A DNA stretch of 61,032 bases from Candidatus Fimenecus excrementigallinarum (GTDB lineage: Bacteria; Bacillota; Clostridia; Oscillospirales; Acutalibacteraceae): contig DVMW01000001.1 in the NCBI GenBank assembly GCA_018714805.1, positions 1 to 61,032 on the forward strand, written 5' to 3'. This document shows positions 50,371-60,068 of this stretch, one piece after another; within the stretch, counting starts at the first letter, position 1, and the number at the start of each line of letters is the position of its first letter. The notes beneath the pieces are model-generated. The model was not told the DNA's origin, ran no database searches, and saw only the letters and a list, made by a program, of their open reading frames with translations. A program made the translations under genes and the position numbers.

Positions 50371-50395
50371 CAGCCGCACAAAAGCGGTGTAAAAT
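50367..50395 (+). promoter_or_regulatory. Promoter of the yicC-gmk-priA-prkC cluster
   Basis: TTGACA (50367-50372), 17-base spacer, TAAAAT (50390-50395). The spacer holds a small palindrome CCGC-ACAAAA-GCGG. It starts in the stop codon of the preceding gene. Confidence 0.8.
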
Positions 50396-50426
50396 AAACC
50401 GATACTTCAGTTTAGGGGACTTCGGT

Positions 50427-51305
50427 ATGATAAACAGCATGACCGGCTTCGGGCGGGCGCAGCAAACGGTTCTCGGCATGACCGTCACGGTAGAGCTCAA
50501 AAGCGTCAACCACCGGTATTTTGAATTTTCCGCGCGCGTACCGCGCAATTACGGCTTTTTGGAGGAAAAGCTGAAAAGCTTTTTCGCTTCGTCTATTTCC
50601 CGCGGGAAGGCGGAATGCTATGTCAGCATTGAGGACCCGGAGGACGACACGGTCGAGGTCGCCGTCAATACGGCGCTCGCGCGCGGTTATATCGACGCCG
50701 TAAACGCGCTGGCCGCGCTTGCCGGCACCAACGAGCAGGCGACCGCCGCCATGCTTTCCCGGTTCCCGGACGTTTTGAGCGTACACAAGGCGGAGCCGGA
50801 TGAAGCGCGCGTCTGGGAGGCCGTCCAGTCGACGGCCGCGCTTGCGCTTGCGCAATTCCTCTCTATGCGAAAAACGGAAGGGGAAAAGCTGCGAGACGAT
50901 ATATTGTCGCGCGCCGCGTGCATCGAAGAGCTGGTCGGCTTTGTGGAATCCCGTTCGCCCAAAACCGTGCGCGAGTACAACGAAAAGCTGCGCCGGCGCA
51001 TGGAGGAACTGCTGCACGACGCCAATGTGGACGAACAGCGGCTTTTGACGGAGGCGGCAATTTTCGCCGACAAGGTCGCCGTGGACGAGGAAACCGTCCG
51101 GCTGCGCAGCCATCTTTCCCAGCTTCGCCGGTTCTTGGACGCCGACGAGCCTATCGGCCGCAAGCTTGACTTTCTGGTACAGGAAATCAACCGGGAAGCG
51201 AACACCATCGGCTCCAAAGCGCAGGATGTCGAGATTGCAAAGACCGTAATCGACATAAAAGCGCAGGTCGAAAAAATTCGCGAGCAGGTCCAGAATATCG
51301 AGTAA
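50427..51305 (+). CDS. yicC: YicC family endoribonuclease
   Basis: 292 residues from ATG 50427 (AGGGGA upstream): N-terminal [10 protein letters not shown] and [15 protein letters not shown]-terminal [15 protein letters not shown], both hallmarks of YicC, a metal-dependent endoribonuclease acting on small and messenger RNAs. It opens the conserved cluster. Confidence 0.94.
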   Translation: MINSMTGFGRAQQTVLGMTVTVELKSVNHRYFEFSARVPRNYGFLEEKLKSFFASSISRGKAECYVSIEDPEDDTVEVAVNTALARGYIDAVNALAALAGTNEQATAAMLSRFPDVLSVHKAEPDEARVWEAVQSTAALALAQFLSMRKTEGEKLRDDILSRAACIEELVGFVESRSPKTVREYNEKLRRRMEELLHDANVDEQRLLTEAAIFADKVAVDEETVRLRSHLSQLRRFLDADEPIGRKLDFLVQEINREANTIGSKAQDVEIAKTVIDIKAQVEKIREQVQNIE

Positions 51306-51330
51306 TACGGACAAGGGGAAGACAGTCGGC

Positions 51331-51591
51331 ATGAAGTTAGTCAACATCGGTTTCGGCAACGCCGTGAACGCGGACCGCGTTTTGGCGGTTGTTTCGCCGG
51401 ATTCCGCACCGGTCAAGCGCATGGTGCAGGAGGCGCGCGAGCGCAAGCTCCTGATTGACGCGACCCAGGGGCGGCGCACCCGCGCCGTGCTTGTCATGGA
51501 CAGCGACCATGTGGTTTTGACCTATTTGCAAACGGAAACGATTTTAACGCGATTTAATTCCGACGGTTCGGAAGCGGGAGGCGGCGAATGA
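51331..51591 (+). CDS. remA: RemA-like DNA-binding regulator (DUF370)
   Basis: 86 residues beginning [20 protein letters not shown], with [20 protein letters not shown]. In B. subtilis RemA activates biofilm matrix and osmoprotectant genes. Overlaps gmk by 4 bases. Confidence 0.92.
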   Translation: MKLVNIGFGNAVNADRVLAVVSPDSAPVKRMVQEARERKLLIDATQGRRTRAVLVMDSDHVVLTYLQTETILTRFNSDGSEAGGGE

Positions 51592-52151
51592 GCGGCGGAA
51601 AACTGGTTTTGTTCTCCGGCCCGTCCGGCGTCGGGAAGGATACGCTTTTGGAGCTGCTTGCAAAGCTTCGGCCACAATTGCAGCGCTCGGTTTCCTTGAC
51701 GACGCGCAAGCCGCGCGCCGGCGAGGTCGACGGTGTCGATTACTTTTTTGTGTCGCCCGCGCAATTTCAGGAGATGCTGCAAGACGGCGGGGTGCTTGAA
51801 TTTGCGCAGTACGGCGACCATATGTACGGCACGCCCAAAAAGCCCGTGGATATGTGGCTTGCCGCCGGGAAGACGGTCATTTTAAAAATTGAGGTGCAGG
51901 GCGCCGAAAAAATCAAGCGCCTTTATCCGCAGGCGCTGTCCGTGTTTATTTTGCCGCCCTCCATGGAGGTGCTCGAAAAACGCCTTCGGGACCGCGGGAC
52001 AGAGAACGCCGCAGAGCTGGAAAAGCGCCTGGAAATCGCGCGGGAGGAAATGCGCAAAAGCGTTTCCTACGACTACAGGATTGTCAACGACGACCTGCAG
52101 CGCGCGGCCGAGGAATTTTTGTCTATTTTGGATGCAGCCGAAACTACATAA
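51588..52151 (+). CDS. gmk: Guanylate kinase
   Basis: GMP to GDP; a target of (p)ppGpp in Firmicutes. 187 residues: P-loop [11 protein letters not shown] (Asp where Ser, Thr or Gly is usual), [20 protein letters not shown] for GMP binding, and a LID segment RLRDRGTEN. Confidence 0.95.
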   Translation: MSGGKLVLFSGPSGVGKDTLLELLAKLRPQLQRSVSLTTRKPRAGEVDGVDYFFVSPAQFQEMLQDGGVLEFAQYGDHMYGTPKKPVDMWLAAGKTVILKIEVQGAEKIKRLYPQALSVFILPPSMEVLEKRLRDRGTENAAELEKRLEIAREEMRKSVSYDYRIVNDDLQRAAEEFLSILDAAETT

Positions 52152-52166
52152 AGCGAGGGAACCAAT

Positions 52167-52376
52167 ATGTTCAATCCGGATTTGAAAAACGTCTTGAAAA
52201 ATAATGTCAGTCGGTATTCGCTGGTTACGGCGACCGCAAAGCTTGCGCGTGAGATTTCCGACCGGGCGCTCGAGGACGGCGAAATCATGACGGAAAAGCC
52301 CGTCAGCATTGCGCTCGACGAGCTGATTGCGGGCAAGTATAAGATTGTGGAGCCCACCGAAGAGCAGGAAGACTGA
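52167..52376 (+). CDS. rpoZ: RNA polymerase omega subunit
   Basis: 69 residues with the RpoZ core RYSLVTATAKLAREIS and KPVSIALDELIAGK. Lies in its conserved place after gmk; GAGGGAACC before the ATG. Confidence 0.93.
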   Translation: MFNPDLKNVLKNNVSRYSLVTATAKLAREISDRALEDGEIMTEKPVSIALDELIAGKYKIVEPTEEQED

Positions 52377-52393
52377 CGTTGCGGGGTGATGGA

Positions 52394-54853
52394 ATGCCGG
52401 AGGTGATTGCGAAGGTGGCGGTGGAAAACGCCGCTTTCAGCTTTGACGACGCATTCGACTATGCCATTCCGCAGTCCCTTTCCGACAAGGTCCGCCCCGG
52501 CGTGCGCGTGCTTGTTCCGTTCGGGAACGGCAGCCGCCGGCGGCAGGGGCTTGTGTTTGCTTTGCGCGAAAAAACGGATTCCGCCAAAAAACTGAAATCC
52601 ATCGCCGCCGTGCTCGACGGCGAACCGCTTTTGAATGCGGAGCTTTTGCGTTTGGCCGTGTTCCTGAAGACACACACCTTCTGCACGCTGTTTGAGGCGG
52701 CAAAGGCGATGCTGCCTTCCGGGATAGGGCTTCATTTTGTTTTGTCCTATCTTGCCAACCCCGCGCTCATGCCCGAAAAGGCGGAGGCCTCCATGTCGGA
52801 GGAGCAGCGCCGGATTTACCGGTATCTGTGCGAGCAGGGGGTGTACGTGCGGCGCGACAGCCTGCTGCATACGTTCGGTCTGCGCGCGGACAGCGGCGTT
52901 TTGGAGCAGATGGTCGAAAAAGGCTGGCTGCTGTGCAACACGGACCTGCACCGGCGCGTGGGCGACGCAACCGTCAAAATGGCGCGCCTGACGCAGGCCT
53001 ACAGAATGGGCGAGCTGCGCTGCAAGCTGACCAAAAAGCAGAACGAGGTCGTCTCGCTTCTGGAAACGGCCGGCTGCGCGTCGGTTAAGGAAATCCAGTA
53101 TTTCACGGGCGTCACGGCCGCCGTCGTGTCGGCGCTGACGGCCAAGGGCGTTGTCGCGCAGTTCCAGGCCGAAACGTTCCGCCGCCCAAAGACCGACGTG
53201 CCGCGCGCGGATGCTTCCGACATCTGCCTGACGCCGGAGCAGACGCGCGCTTATGAGGGCTTGCTTTGTCAAATGCGGCAAAACGCGGCCGCAACCGCGC
53301 TTTTGTACGGCGTAACCGGCTCGGGCAAAACGCAGATTTACATGAAGCTGCTCGACGAGTGTCTGAAAAGCGGGCAGGGCGCCATTGTGATGGTGCCGGA
53401 AATTTCCTTGACGCCGCAGATGCTGTCGCTGTTTTACGCGCGCTACGGGGAAACGGTCGCCGTGTTTCACAGCGCGCTGTCCATGGGGGAGCGGCTGGAC
53501 GAATGGAAGCGCGTCAAACGCGGCGAGGCGCGCATTGCGCTCGGGACACGCTCGGCTGTCTTTGCGCCGATGGAAAACATAGGGCTTTTTGTATTGGACG
53601 AGGAGCAGGAGCATACCTATAAATCCGAAATGACGCCCCGCTACCACGCGCGTGACGTCGCGCAGTTCCGCGCCGCCGCGCACAATGCGCTGGTGCTGCT
53701 CGCTTCCGCAACGCCGTCTCTGGAAAGCTATGCGCGTGCGAAAAACGGGCAGTACGCGCTGTATACGCTGACGGACCGCTTCGGCCGCGCCTGCCTGCCG
53801 CAGGTTGAAACGGTTCCCGTCACGCTCGGTGAAACGGACGACGCGCTTTTGAGCGAGCCGCTTCGCGAGCGTCTGCAGGCGACGCTCGACGCCGGCGAAC
53901 AGGCTATTCTTTTGCTCAACCGCCGCGGCTTCAATACGTTTGCGGCCTGCACGGCCTGCGGCAAGGTGCGCGCCTGCCCGAATTGCAGCATCTCCTTAAC
54001 CTACCACGCGCGCAACCACAGGCTGATGTGCCACTACTGCGGGTACTCGGAGCCGTTTACCGACGTCTGCGCCGCCTGCGGGGAACACGCGGTCCGCTAT
54101 TCCGGGTCCGGCACGCAGCGTCTGGAGGATACGCTTTCCGCCGCATTCCCGTCGGCGCGGATTCTGCGCCTGGATACGGATGCGGCCTCCTCCCGATATT
54201 CTTTTGAAAATGCACTAAAAAAGTTCACAAATTACGAGTATGATATTATGGTCGGGACGCAAATGGTTGCAAAGGGACTGGATTTCCCGAATGTGACCCT
54301 GGTCGGCGTCGTCTCGGTGGACCAAATGCTTTTCAACGACGATTATAAAAGCGCCGAACGGACGTTTGATTTGCTGACCCAGGTTGTCGGCCGCGCCGGC
54401 CGCGGGGAAAAGCCCGGACATGCGGTTATTCAGACGGCCTTCCCCGACAACGAGATTATCCGCCTTGCCTGCCGGCAGGATTTCCCGGCCTTTTATGCGC
54501 TGGAAATGCAGATTCGCCGCGCAATGGTTTACCCGCCGTACTGCGATTTGTGCGTATTCGGCTTTACCGGCGCGGACGAAACACAGACGCGCGCGGCCGC
54601 GCAGGCTTTTCTCGACAGGCTCAAGGCGCTGCACAAGGCCGAATACCAAGCGCTTCCGCTGATTGTGCTCGGCCCCATTGCGCCGCGTCTTTCGCGCGCG
54701 TTTGGGAAATTTCGGTTCCGCGTGCTGCTAAAATCCCGCAACGACAGCCGCTTTCGCGCATTTGCCGCGGCGCTGCTCAAGGAATATGCAAAAACGCCCG
54801 CCGCGCGCAGCGTTACGCTGACGGCGGATATGAACCCGGAAAGTATTTATTGA
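52394..54853 (+). CDS. priA: Primosomal protein N' (replication restart helicase PriA)
   Basis: 819 residues: N-terminal DNA-binding domain (AFDYAIPQSL), Walker A GVTGSGKTQIY, DEEQEH box, zinc-binding cysteines (CTACGKVRACPNC, CHYC, CAAC), and helicase motifs GTQMVAKGLDFPNV and QVVGRAGRG. The ATG at 52394 lies 18 bases after rpoZ; coaBC, found between these genes in B. subtilis, is missing. Confidence 0.95.
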   Translation: MPEVIAKVAVENAAFSFDDAFDYAIPQSLSDKVRPGVRVLVPFGNGSRRRQGLVFALREKTDSAKKLKSIAAVLDGEPLLNAELLRLAVFLKTHTFCTLFEAAKAMLPSGIGLHFVLSYLANPALMPEKAEASMSEEQRRIYRYLCEQGVYVRRDSLLHTFGLRADSGVLEQMVEKGWLLCNTDLHRRVGDATVKMARLTQAYRMGELRCKLTKKQNEVVSLLETAGCASVKEIQYFTGVTAAVVSALTAKGVVAQFQAETFRRPKTDVPRADASDICLTPEQTRAYEGLLCQMRQNAAATALLYGVTGSGKTQIYMKLLDECLKSGQGAIVMVPEISLTPQMLSLFYARYGETVAVFHSALSMGERLDEWKRVKRGEARIALGTRSAVFAPMENIGLFVLDEEQEHTYKSEMTPRYHARDVAQFRAAAHNALVLLASATPSLESYARAKNGQYALYTLTDRFGRACLPQVETVPVTLGETDDALLSEPLRERLQATLDAGEQAILLLNRRGFNTFAACTACGKVRACPNCSISLTYHARNHRLMCHYCGYSEPFTDVCAACGEHAVRYSGSGTQRLEDTLSAAFPSARILRLDTDAASSRYSFENALKKFTNYEYDIMVGTQMVAKGLDFPNVTLVGVVSVDQMLFNDDYKSAERTFDLLTQVVGRAGRGEKPGHAVIQTAFPDNEIIRLACRQDFPAFYALEMQIRRAMVYPPYCDLCVFGFTGADETQTRAAAQAFLDRLKALHKAEYQALPLIVLGPIAPRLSRAFGKFRFRVLLKSRNDSRFRAFAAALLKEYAKTPAARSVTLTADMNPESIY

Positions 54854-54864
54854 GGTGAAACAAT

Positions 54865-55353
54865 ATGGCGACTCGAAACATCCGCAAGAAAGGCGACCCA
54901 ATCTTAAAGCTGAAAAGCCGGCGTGTAGAACGGTTTGACGAGCGCTTTTTTACGCTGCTGGACGATATGCGCGAAACCATGTACGAGGCGGACGGCTGCG
55001 GCCTTGCCGCCGTGCAGGTCGGGGTGCTCAAGCGCGCGGTCGTCATTGACGTCGGAAACGGACCTATGGAGCTTATCAACCCGGAAATTATAGAGACGCG
55101 CGGCGAGCAGATGGAGGCGGAGGGCTGCCTGTCCCTGCCCGGCGAACAGGGCGTGACGCTTCGCCCGCAGTTTGTGCGCGTGCGCGCGCAGGACCGGACG
55201 GGCGAGGTGCGCGAATACACCGGCGAGGACTTGCTTGCGCGTGCGATGTGCCACGAGATTGACCATCTGGACGGGATTTTGTATACGCAGCGTCTGGCGC
55301 CCAAAGAGGCGCTGGAGCGTTTTCGCAGGGAACATCCGGACGCGGAGGTGTAA
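54865..55353 (+). CDS. def: Peptide deformylase
   Basis: Removes formyl from nascent chains. 162 residues with the three metal motifs GCGLAAVQ, EGCLSLP and HEIDHLDG. Followed by fmt after two bases. Confidence 0.96.
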   Translation: MATRNIRKKGDPILKLKSRRVERFDERFFTLLDDMRETMYEADGCGLAAVQVGVLKRAVVIDVGNGPMELINPEIIETRGEQMEAEGCLSLPGEQGVTLRPQFVRVRAQDRTGEVREYTGEDLLARAMCHEIDHLDGILYTQRLAPKEALERFRREHPDAEV

Positions 55354-55355
55354 CG

Positions 55356-56282
55356 ATGCGCATTGTGTTTATGGGGACGCCGGATTTTGCCGTCCCGAGC
55401 CTGCTGCGCCTGCTTGCCGACGGGGAAAACGTAGTCGGCGTCTTTACGCAGCCGGACAAACCGAAAGGGCGCGGCTATGCGCTTGCGCCGTCGCCTGTCA
55501 AGCAGGCTGCGCTGGCGCACGGCCTGCCGGTATACCAGCCCAAGACCCTGCGTGACGGCGAGGCGCTGTCGCTTTTGCAGACGCTTGCGGCGGACGCCCT
55601 GGTCGTCGTGGCATACGGAAAAATCCTGCCGCCGGAAATTCTGTCGCTGCCAAGGTTCGGCTGCATCAACATCCACGCCTCGCTTTTGCCGAAATACCGC
55701 GGCGCCGCGCCCATACAATGGGCGATTATGTGCGGGGAAACGCAAACCGGCGTTACGGCGCAGCGGATGAACGAGGGCATCGACACCGGCGACATCCTTT
55801 TGTATAAGGCGGTCGAAATCGGCGACACTATGACCGCCGGCGAGCTGCACGACGTTTTGTCGCCGCTCGGCGCCGAGGTGCTGCACGAGACGTTTGCGGG
55901 CCTTCGGGCGGGGACGCTGCAGCCCGTACCGCAGACGGGGGAGAGCTCTTACGCGCCGCTTTTGACCAAGGACCTTTGTCCGTTGGATTTCTCCGCGCCG
56001 GCCAAAGCTGTGCATGACCGGATTCGCGGGCTTTCACCGTATCCGGGCGCGGTGTTCCGGCTGCACGGCAAGCGCGTCAAGGCGCTGCAAAGCGTCTTGT
56101 GCCCGGAAGCGTCGGACCTGCCCGCCGGCTGTGTAGCTTCCGTAAAAGGCGGGATTTGCGTTGCCTGCGGCGACGGACGGGCGGTTTGCATTACGCAGGT
56201 GCAGCCGGAGGGCAAAAAACCGATGCCGGCGGCGGCGTTTTTGGCCGGCCACCCGATTGCGGCCGGCTTGCAATTGACTTAA
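55356..56282 (+). CDS. fmt: Methionyl-tRNA formyltransferase
   Basis: 308 residues: RIVFMGTPDFAVPSL, catalytic NIHASLLPKYRGAAPIQ and the C-terminal tRNA-binding domain. Forms the formylation cycle with def. Confidence 0.96.
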   Translation: MRIVFMGTPDFAVPSLLRLLADGENVVGVFTQPDKPKGRGYALAPSPVKQAALAHGLPVYQPKTLRDGEALSLLQTLAADALVVVAYGKILPPEILSLPRFGCINIHASLLPKYRGAAPIQWAIMCGETQTGVTAQRMNEGIDTGDILLYKAVEIGDTMTAGELHDVLSPLGAEVLHETFAGLRAGTLQPVPQTGESSYAPLLTKDLCPLDFSAPAKAVHDRIRGLSPYPGAVFRLHGKRVKALQSVLCPEASDLPAGCVASVKGGICVACGDGRAVCITQVQPEGKKPMPAAAFLAGHPIAAGLQLT

Positions 56283-56297
56283 ACAGACGGTGATGGA

Positions 56298-56975
56298 ATG
56301 GATTTGTATTATTATCTCCTCCTGGTCGTCCCGGCGCTTCTGCTTTCGCTAATCGCACAGGCACGGGTCCAGTCGGCCTATAAGCGGTACAGCAAGCTGC
56401 CGAATCTGCGCGGTCTGACAGGCGCTCGGGCGGCGGAAGCGGTGCTTGCGCACTACGGCGTGCAGGGCGTCCGTATCGAGCACGTCCGCGGCAGGCTCAA
56501 CGACCACTATGACCCGCGCGACAATGTGATTCGCCTTTCGGACGGCGTTTACGGCGGCTGCTCTGTTGCGGCGGTCGGAATTGCCTGTCACGAGGCGGGG
56601 CACGCGGCGCAGTATGCGCTCGGCTACGTGCCAATCCGCGTGCGCAACGGCCTTTTGCGCCCCGCGCAGATAGGTTCGCAGATTTCCTGGCCGCTTGCGA
56701 TTGTCGGCCTGTTTTTGGGCTCGCAGCCGCTTGTTTTGTTCGGGATAATTTTATATGTCGCCGTTATGCTGTTCCAGCTTATCACGCTGCCCGTGGAATT
56801 TAACGCCAGCCGCCGGGCGCTTGCCGTCATCGACGAGACCGGGCTGCTTTCCGGCGCGGAGCGCGACGGTGCGGCAAAGGTGCTGCGCGCGGCGGCCATG
56901 ACATATGTCGCGGCGTTTGCGGTCACGGCGGCGAACCTGCTGCGGCTTTTGCTGCTCGCGAACCGAAGGAATTAA
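56298..56975 (+). CDS. Membrane zinc metallopeptidase (YugP family)
   Basis: 225 residues: an N-terminal membrane helix, HEAGHAAQYALGY with zinc HExxH, and two to three further hydrophobic segments. EFNASRRAL carries the probable third ligand Glu. Commonly inserted between fmt and rsmB in clostridia. Substrate unknown. Confidence 0.88.
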   Translation: MDLYYYLLLVVPALLLSLIAQARVQSAYKRYSKLPNLRGLTGARAAEAVLAHYGVQGVRIEHVRGRLNDHYDPRDNVIRLSDGVYGGCSVAAVGIACHEAGHAAQYALGYVPIRVRNGLLRPAQIGSQISWPLAIVGLFLGSQPLVLFGIILYVAVMLFQLITLPVEFNASRRALAVIDETGLLSGAERDGAAKVLRAAAMTYVAAFAVTAANLLRLLLLANRRN

Positions 56976-56978
56976 GCT

Positions 56979-58250
56979 ATGCAGAATCGTCAGGCGGCTT
57001 TTCAGGTCCTTTTGCGCGTGGAGCGGGAAAAGGCGTATTCCAACCTGGCGCTCGACGCGGTTTTAAAGCAGGCGCCCGCGGCGGAGTCGAACGCTTTCGT
57101 CACGGCGCTTGTCTACGGAACGCTGGAGCGGCAGATTACGCTCGACGCCGTGCTGTCGGGCTTTTTGCGGCAACCGATAACCCGGCTGCGCCCGCAGGTG
57201 CTCGTTGCGCTGCGCATGGGCGCTTACCAGATATATTTTATGGATAAGGTCCCGCAAAGCGCGGCGGTCAACGAGAGCGTAAAGCTTGTGCAAAAAAACG
57301 GCTGCGCGTTTGCGGCGGGGCTTGTCAATTCGGTGCTGCGCCGTCTTTGCGAAACGCCGCTTACATATCCGCAGACCGGGGATACGCTTTCGGATTGGAG
57401 CGTCCGCTACAGCTGCCCGCGCGCGCTGGCGGCGCACTTCCTGCGCGAGTACGGCGAGCCGGACGCCAAAGCCTTTCTGGAGGCCTCCTTCGGCGGGGCG
57501 CCGGTTGCTTTGCGTGTCAACACGCTGAAAACGACGCCGGAAAAGCTTGCGGCATCGCTTGCGCAGGCGGGCGTGGAAACGGCGGCCGGCCTTTTGCCCG
57601 ATACGCTGACGGTGTTAAAGGGGAACGCCGCGCTGACGCCCGCATACAAAGAAGGCCTTTTCCATGTGCAGGACCCGGCGAGCGGGCTTTGCGTGGACGC
57701 GCTGCAGCTGGAGCCGGGCATGACCCTTTTGGACCTCTGCGCGGCGCCGGGCGGCAAAAGCTTTACGGCGGCGCAGCAAATGCAGAACCGGGGCCGTATT
57801 CTGGCGTTCGATTTGCACGAGCAGCGGGTGGGACTGATTGCCTCCGGGGCAGAACGGCTCGGCATTTCCATCCTTTCGGCGCGGCAGCACGATGCCGCCG
57901 CGGATGACCCGGCGTTTTATGACAGCGCCGACCGCGTGCTTTGCGACGTGCCCTGTTCGGGGCTCGGCGTGCTTCGGCGCAAGCCGGAGATTCGCCTGCG
58001 GCCGCTCGCCTTGATTGACAAGCTGACCGAAATACAGTATAATATCTTAGTGTGCGCGTCGCGCTATGTGCGCAAGGGCGGCCTGCTTGTGTATTCAACC
58101 TGCACGCTGTCCCGCGCGGAAAACGAGGGCGTGTGCGACCGGTTTTTGCACGCGCATCCCGAATTTCAAAAAAACGCCTACCGCACGCTTATGCCGCATA
58201 AGGATGGGACCGACGGGTTCTTTTTTGCACAGCTTCGGAGAGATACATGA
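56979..58250 (+). CDS. rsmB: 16S rRNA (cytosine967-C5)-methyltransferase RsmB
   Basis: 423 residues: NusB-like N-terminal domain, SAM motif LLDLCAAPGGKSF, CDVPCSGLGVL and YSTCTLSRAEN with the two catalytic cysteines. Overlaps rlmN by 4 bases. Confidence 0.95.
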   Translation: MQNRQAAFQVLLRVEREKAYSNLALDAVLKQAPAAESNAFVTALVYGTLERQITLDAVLSGFLRQPITRLRPQVLVALRMGAYQIYFMDKVPQSAAVNESVKLVQKNGCAFAAGLVNSVLRRLCETPLTYPQTGDTLSDWSVRYSCPRALAAHFLREYGEPDAKAFLEASFGGAPVALRVNTLKTTPEKLAASLAQAGVETAAGLLPDTLTVLKGNAALTPAYKEGLFHVQDPASGLCVDALQLEPGMTLLDLCAAPGGKSFTAAQQMQNRGRILAFDLHEQRVGLIASGAERLGISILSARQHDAAADDPAFYDSADRVLCDVPCSGLGVLRRKPEIRLRPLALIDKLTEIQYNILVCASRYVRKGGLLVYSTCTLSRAENEGVCDRFLHAHPEFQKNAYRTLMPHKDGTDGFFFAQLRRDT

Positions 58251-59326
58251 GTAAAACGGATATCGGTTCCATGACGCTTTTGGAGCTGCAAGCCTTTGCC
58301 GCGGATATGGGCTTGCCCAAATACCGCGCGGCGCAGCTGTTTTCCTGGCTGCAGGAAAAGGGCGTCCGCAGCTTTTCGGATATGCAGAACCTGCCCAAGG
58401 TCTTGCGGGAAACGCTTGCGGAGACCTGCTTTCTTCCCGCCTGCACTATCGACACCAAGCTTTGCTCCGCTTTGGACGGCACGACCAAGTATTTGCTGGA
58501 ATTTGGTCCCGGCGAATATGTGGAATGCGTCGTCATGCGGTACAAATACGGACTTTCCATCTGCATTTCCACGCAGCTCGGCTGCAAAATGGGCTGCTCG
58601 TTCTGCGCGTCGGCCATCGGCGGCTTCAAGCGGCAGCTGACCGCCTCGGAAATGCTTGCGGAGATTCATACCGCGCAGAAAGACCTGGGGGAGCGCATCG
58701 CCCACGTCGTGCTGATGGGAACGGGCGAGCCGCTGGACAATTATGAAAACGTCCTGCGCTTTCTGCACCTTGCGACGGACGAACACGGGCTGGGGCTTTC
58801 CATGCGGCATATTTCGCTTTCCACCTGCGGCGTCGTCCCGCGCATTTACGACCTTGCCAAAGAGCGGCTCGGGCTGACGCTTTCCGTCTCCCTGCACGCG
58901 CCGAACGACGCGATTCGCTCCGCGCTCATGCCGGTCAACCGCACCTGGGGCGTTGAAGAGCTGCTTCGCGCCTGCCGCGCTTATACGCAGCAGACCTCCC
59001 GGCGCATTTCCTTTGAATACACCATGATTGACGGCGTCAACGATTCGGACGCCTGCGCCATGGAGCTTGCAGACAAGCTGCACGGTATGCTTTGCCACGT
59101 CAATTTAATCCCGGTCAACTCTGTCCGGGAAACGCAATATAAAAAGAGCCGCGCGCAGCGTCTGCGCCGGTTTTCCGAGCTTCTGGAGCAGCGCGGCCTG
59201 ACCGTCACGGTGCGGCGGACGCTCGGCGAGGACATAGACGCATCCTGCGGCCAGCTTCGGGCAAAAAAGCTCGACGCGCAAAAGCCGCAGACTTCGCCGG
59301 AAAACGGCAGGCTGCAAAGAGGGTGA
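58247..59326 (+). CDS. rlmN: 23S rRNA/tRNA adenine-C2 methyltransferase RlmN
   Basis: Radical SAM enzyme; 359 residues. The 4Fe-4S motif is CKMGCSFCAS, the GTGEPLDNY motif binds SAM, and the C-terminal Cys in DASCGQLR matches the methyl-carrier thiol region. All needed cysteines are present. Confidence 0.96.
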   Translation: MSKTDIGSMTLLELQAFAADMGLPKYRAAQLFSWLQEKGVRSFSDMQNLPKVLRETLAETCFLPACTIDTKLCSALDGTTKYLLEFGPGEYVECVVMRYKYGLSICISTQLGCKMGCSFCASAIGGFKRQLTASEMLAEIHTAQKDLGERIAHVVLMGTGEPLDNYENVLRFLHLATDEHGLGLSMRHISLSTCGVVPRIYDLAKERLGLTLSVSLHAPNDAIRSALMPVNRTWGVEELLRACRAYTQQTSRRISFEYTMIDGVNDSDACAMELADKLHGMLCHVNLIPVNSVRETQYKKSRAQRLRRFSELLEQRGLTVTVRRTLGEDIDASCGQLRAKKLDAQKPQTSPENGRLQRG

Positions 59327-59330
59327 TGGC

Positions 59331-60056
59331 TTGAAAATTGCAGCAAAAACCGATATTGGCAGAGTACGGGACAGCAACCAGGACGCATATGCGACCGGCG
59401 AGCTCCCCGAAGGGGTCGCCTGGGCGGTTGTCTGCGACGGCATGGGCGGCGTCGCCGGCGGCAACATTGCCGCAACAACGGCCGTTAAGGTGATTTCCGA
59501 ACGGTTCACCACGGCGTACCGCGCGTCCATGCACGGCAGGTCGATTAAAAACCTGCTTGTGTCCGCAATCAACGCCGCAAACGTCAGCGTATACGACATA
59601 GCCCAGGCAAACCCGGCTTTTTCCGGGATGGGGACGACGGTCGTCTGCGCCATCGTGACAGACCATGTGGCGTATATCGCGCACGTGGGGGACAGCCGGG
59701 CGTATATGCTGTCCGGCGATGCGCTTTTGCAGCTGACGAGGGACCATTCCATGGTGCAGGACATGGTCGAGACCGGGAAAATCACGCAGCTTGAAGCAAA
59801 GCTGCATCCCCAGAAAAATATCATTACCCGCGCGCTCGGCGTGCGCGCCGAGGTCCGGGTGGATTTCTTTGAGCAGCCGATGCAAAACGAAGACATCCTG
59901 CTTTTGTGTACGGACGGCCTTTCCAACTACGTGGAAAGCGACGAGATTTGCGCGCTTTCCAACGGCACCTATTACGAATTTGCGGAGCGACTGGTTTCCC
60001 GGGCGCTGCAAAACGGCGGCGGCGACAACGTCACCGCGGTAACGCTTGCATATTAA
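59331..60056 (+). CDS. PP2C-type Ser/Thr protein phosphatase (Stp/PrpC)
   Basis: 241 residues from TTG, with GAGGGTG upstream. PP2C motifs TDIGRVRDSNQDA, VCDGMGGVAGG, AHVGDSRAYML and GGGDNVT supply the metal aspartates. It reverses phosphorylation by the kinase encoded 12 bases downstream. Confidence 0.95.
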   Translation: MKIAAKTDIGRVRDSNQDAYATGELPEGVAWAVVCDGMGGVAGGNIAATTAVKVISERFTTAYRASMHGRSIKNLLVSAINAANVSVYDIAQANPAFSGMGTTVVCAIVTDHVAYIAHVGDSRAYMLSGDALLQLTRDHSMVQDMVETGKITQLEAKLHPQKNIITRALGVRAEVRVDFFEQPMQNEDILLLCTDGLSNYVESDEICALSNGTYYEFAERLVSRALQNGGGDNVTAVTLAY

Positions 60057-60068
60057 GGAGATGGAACG

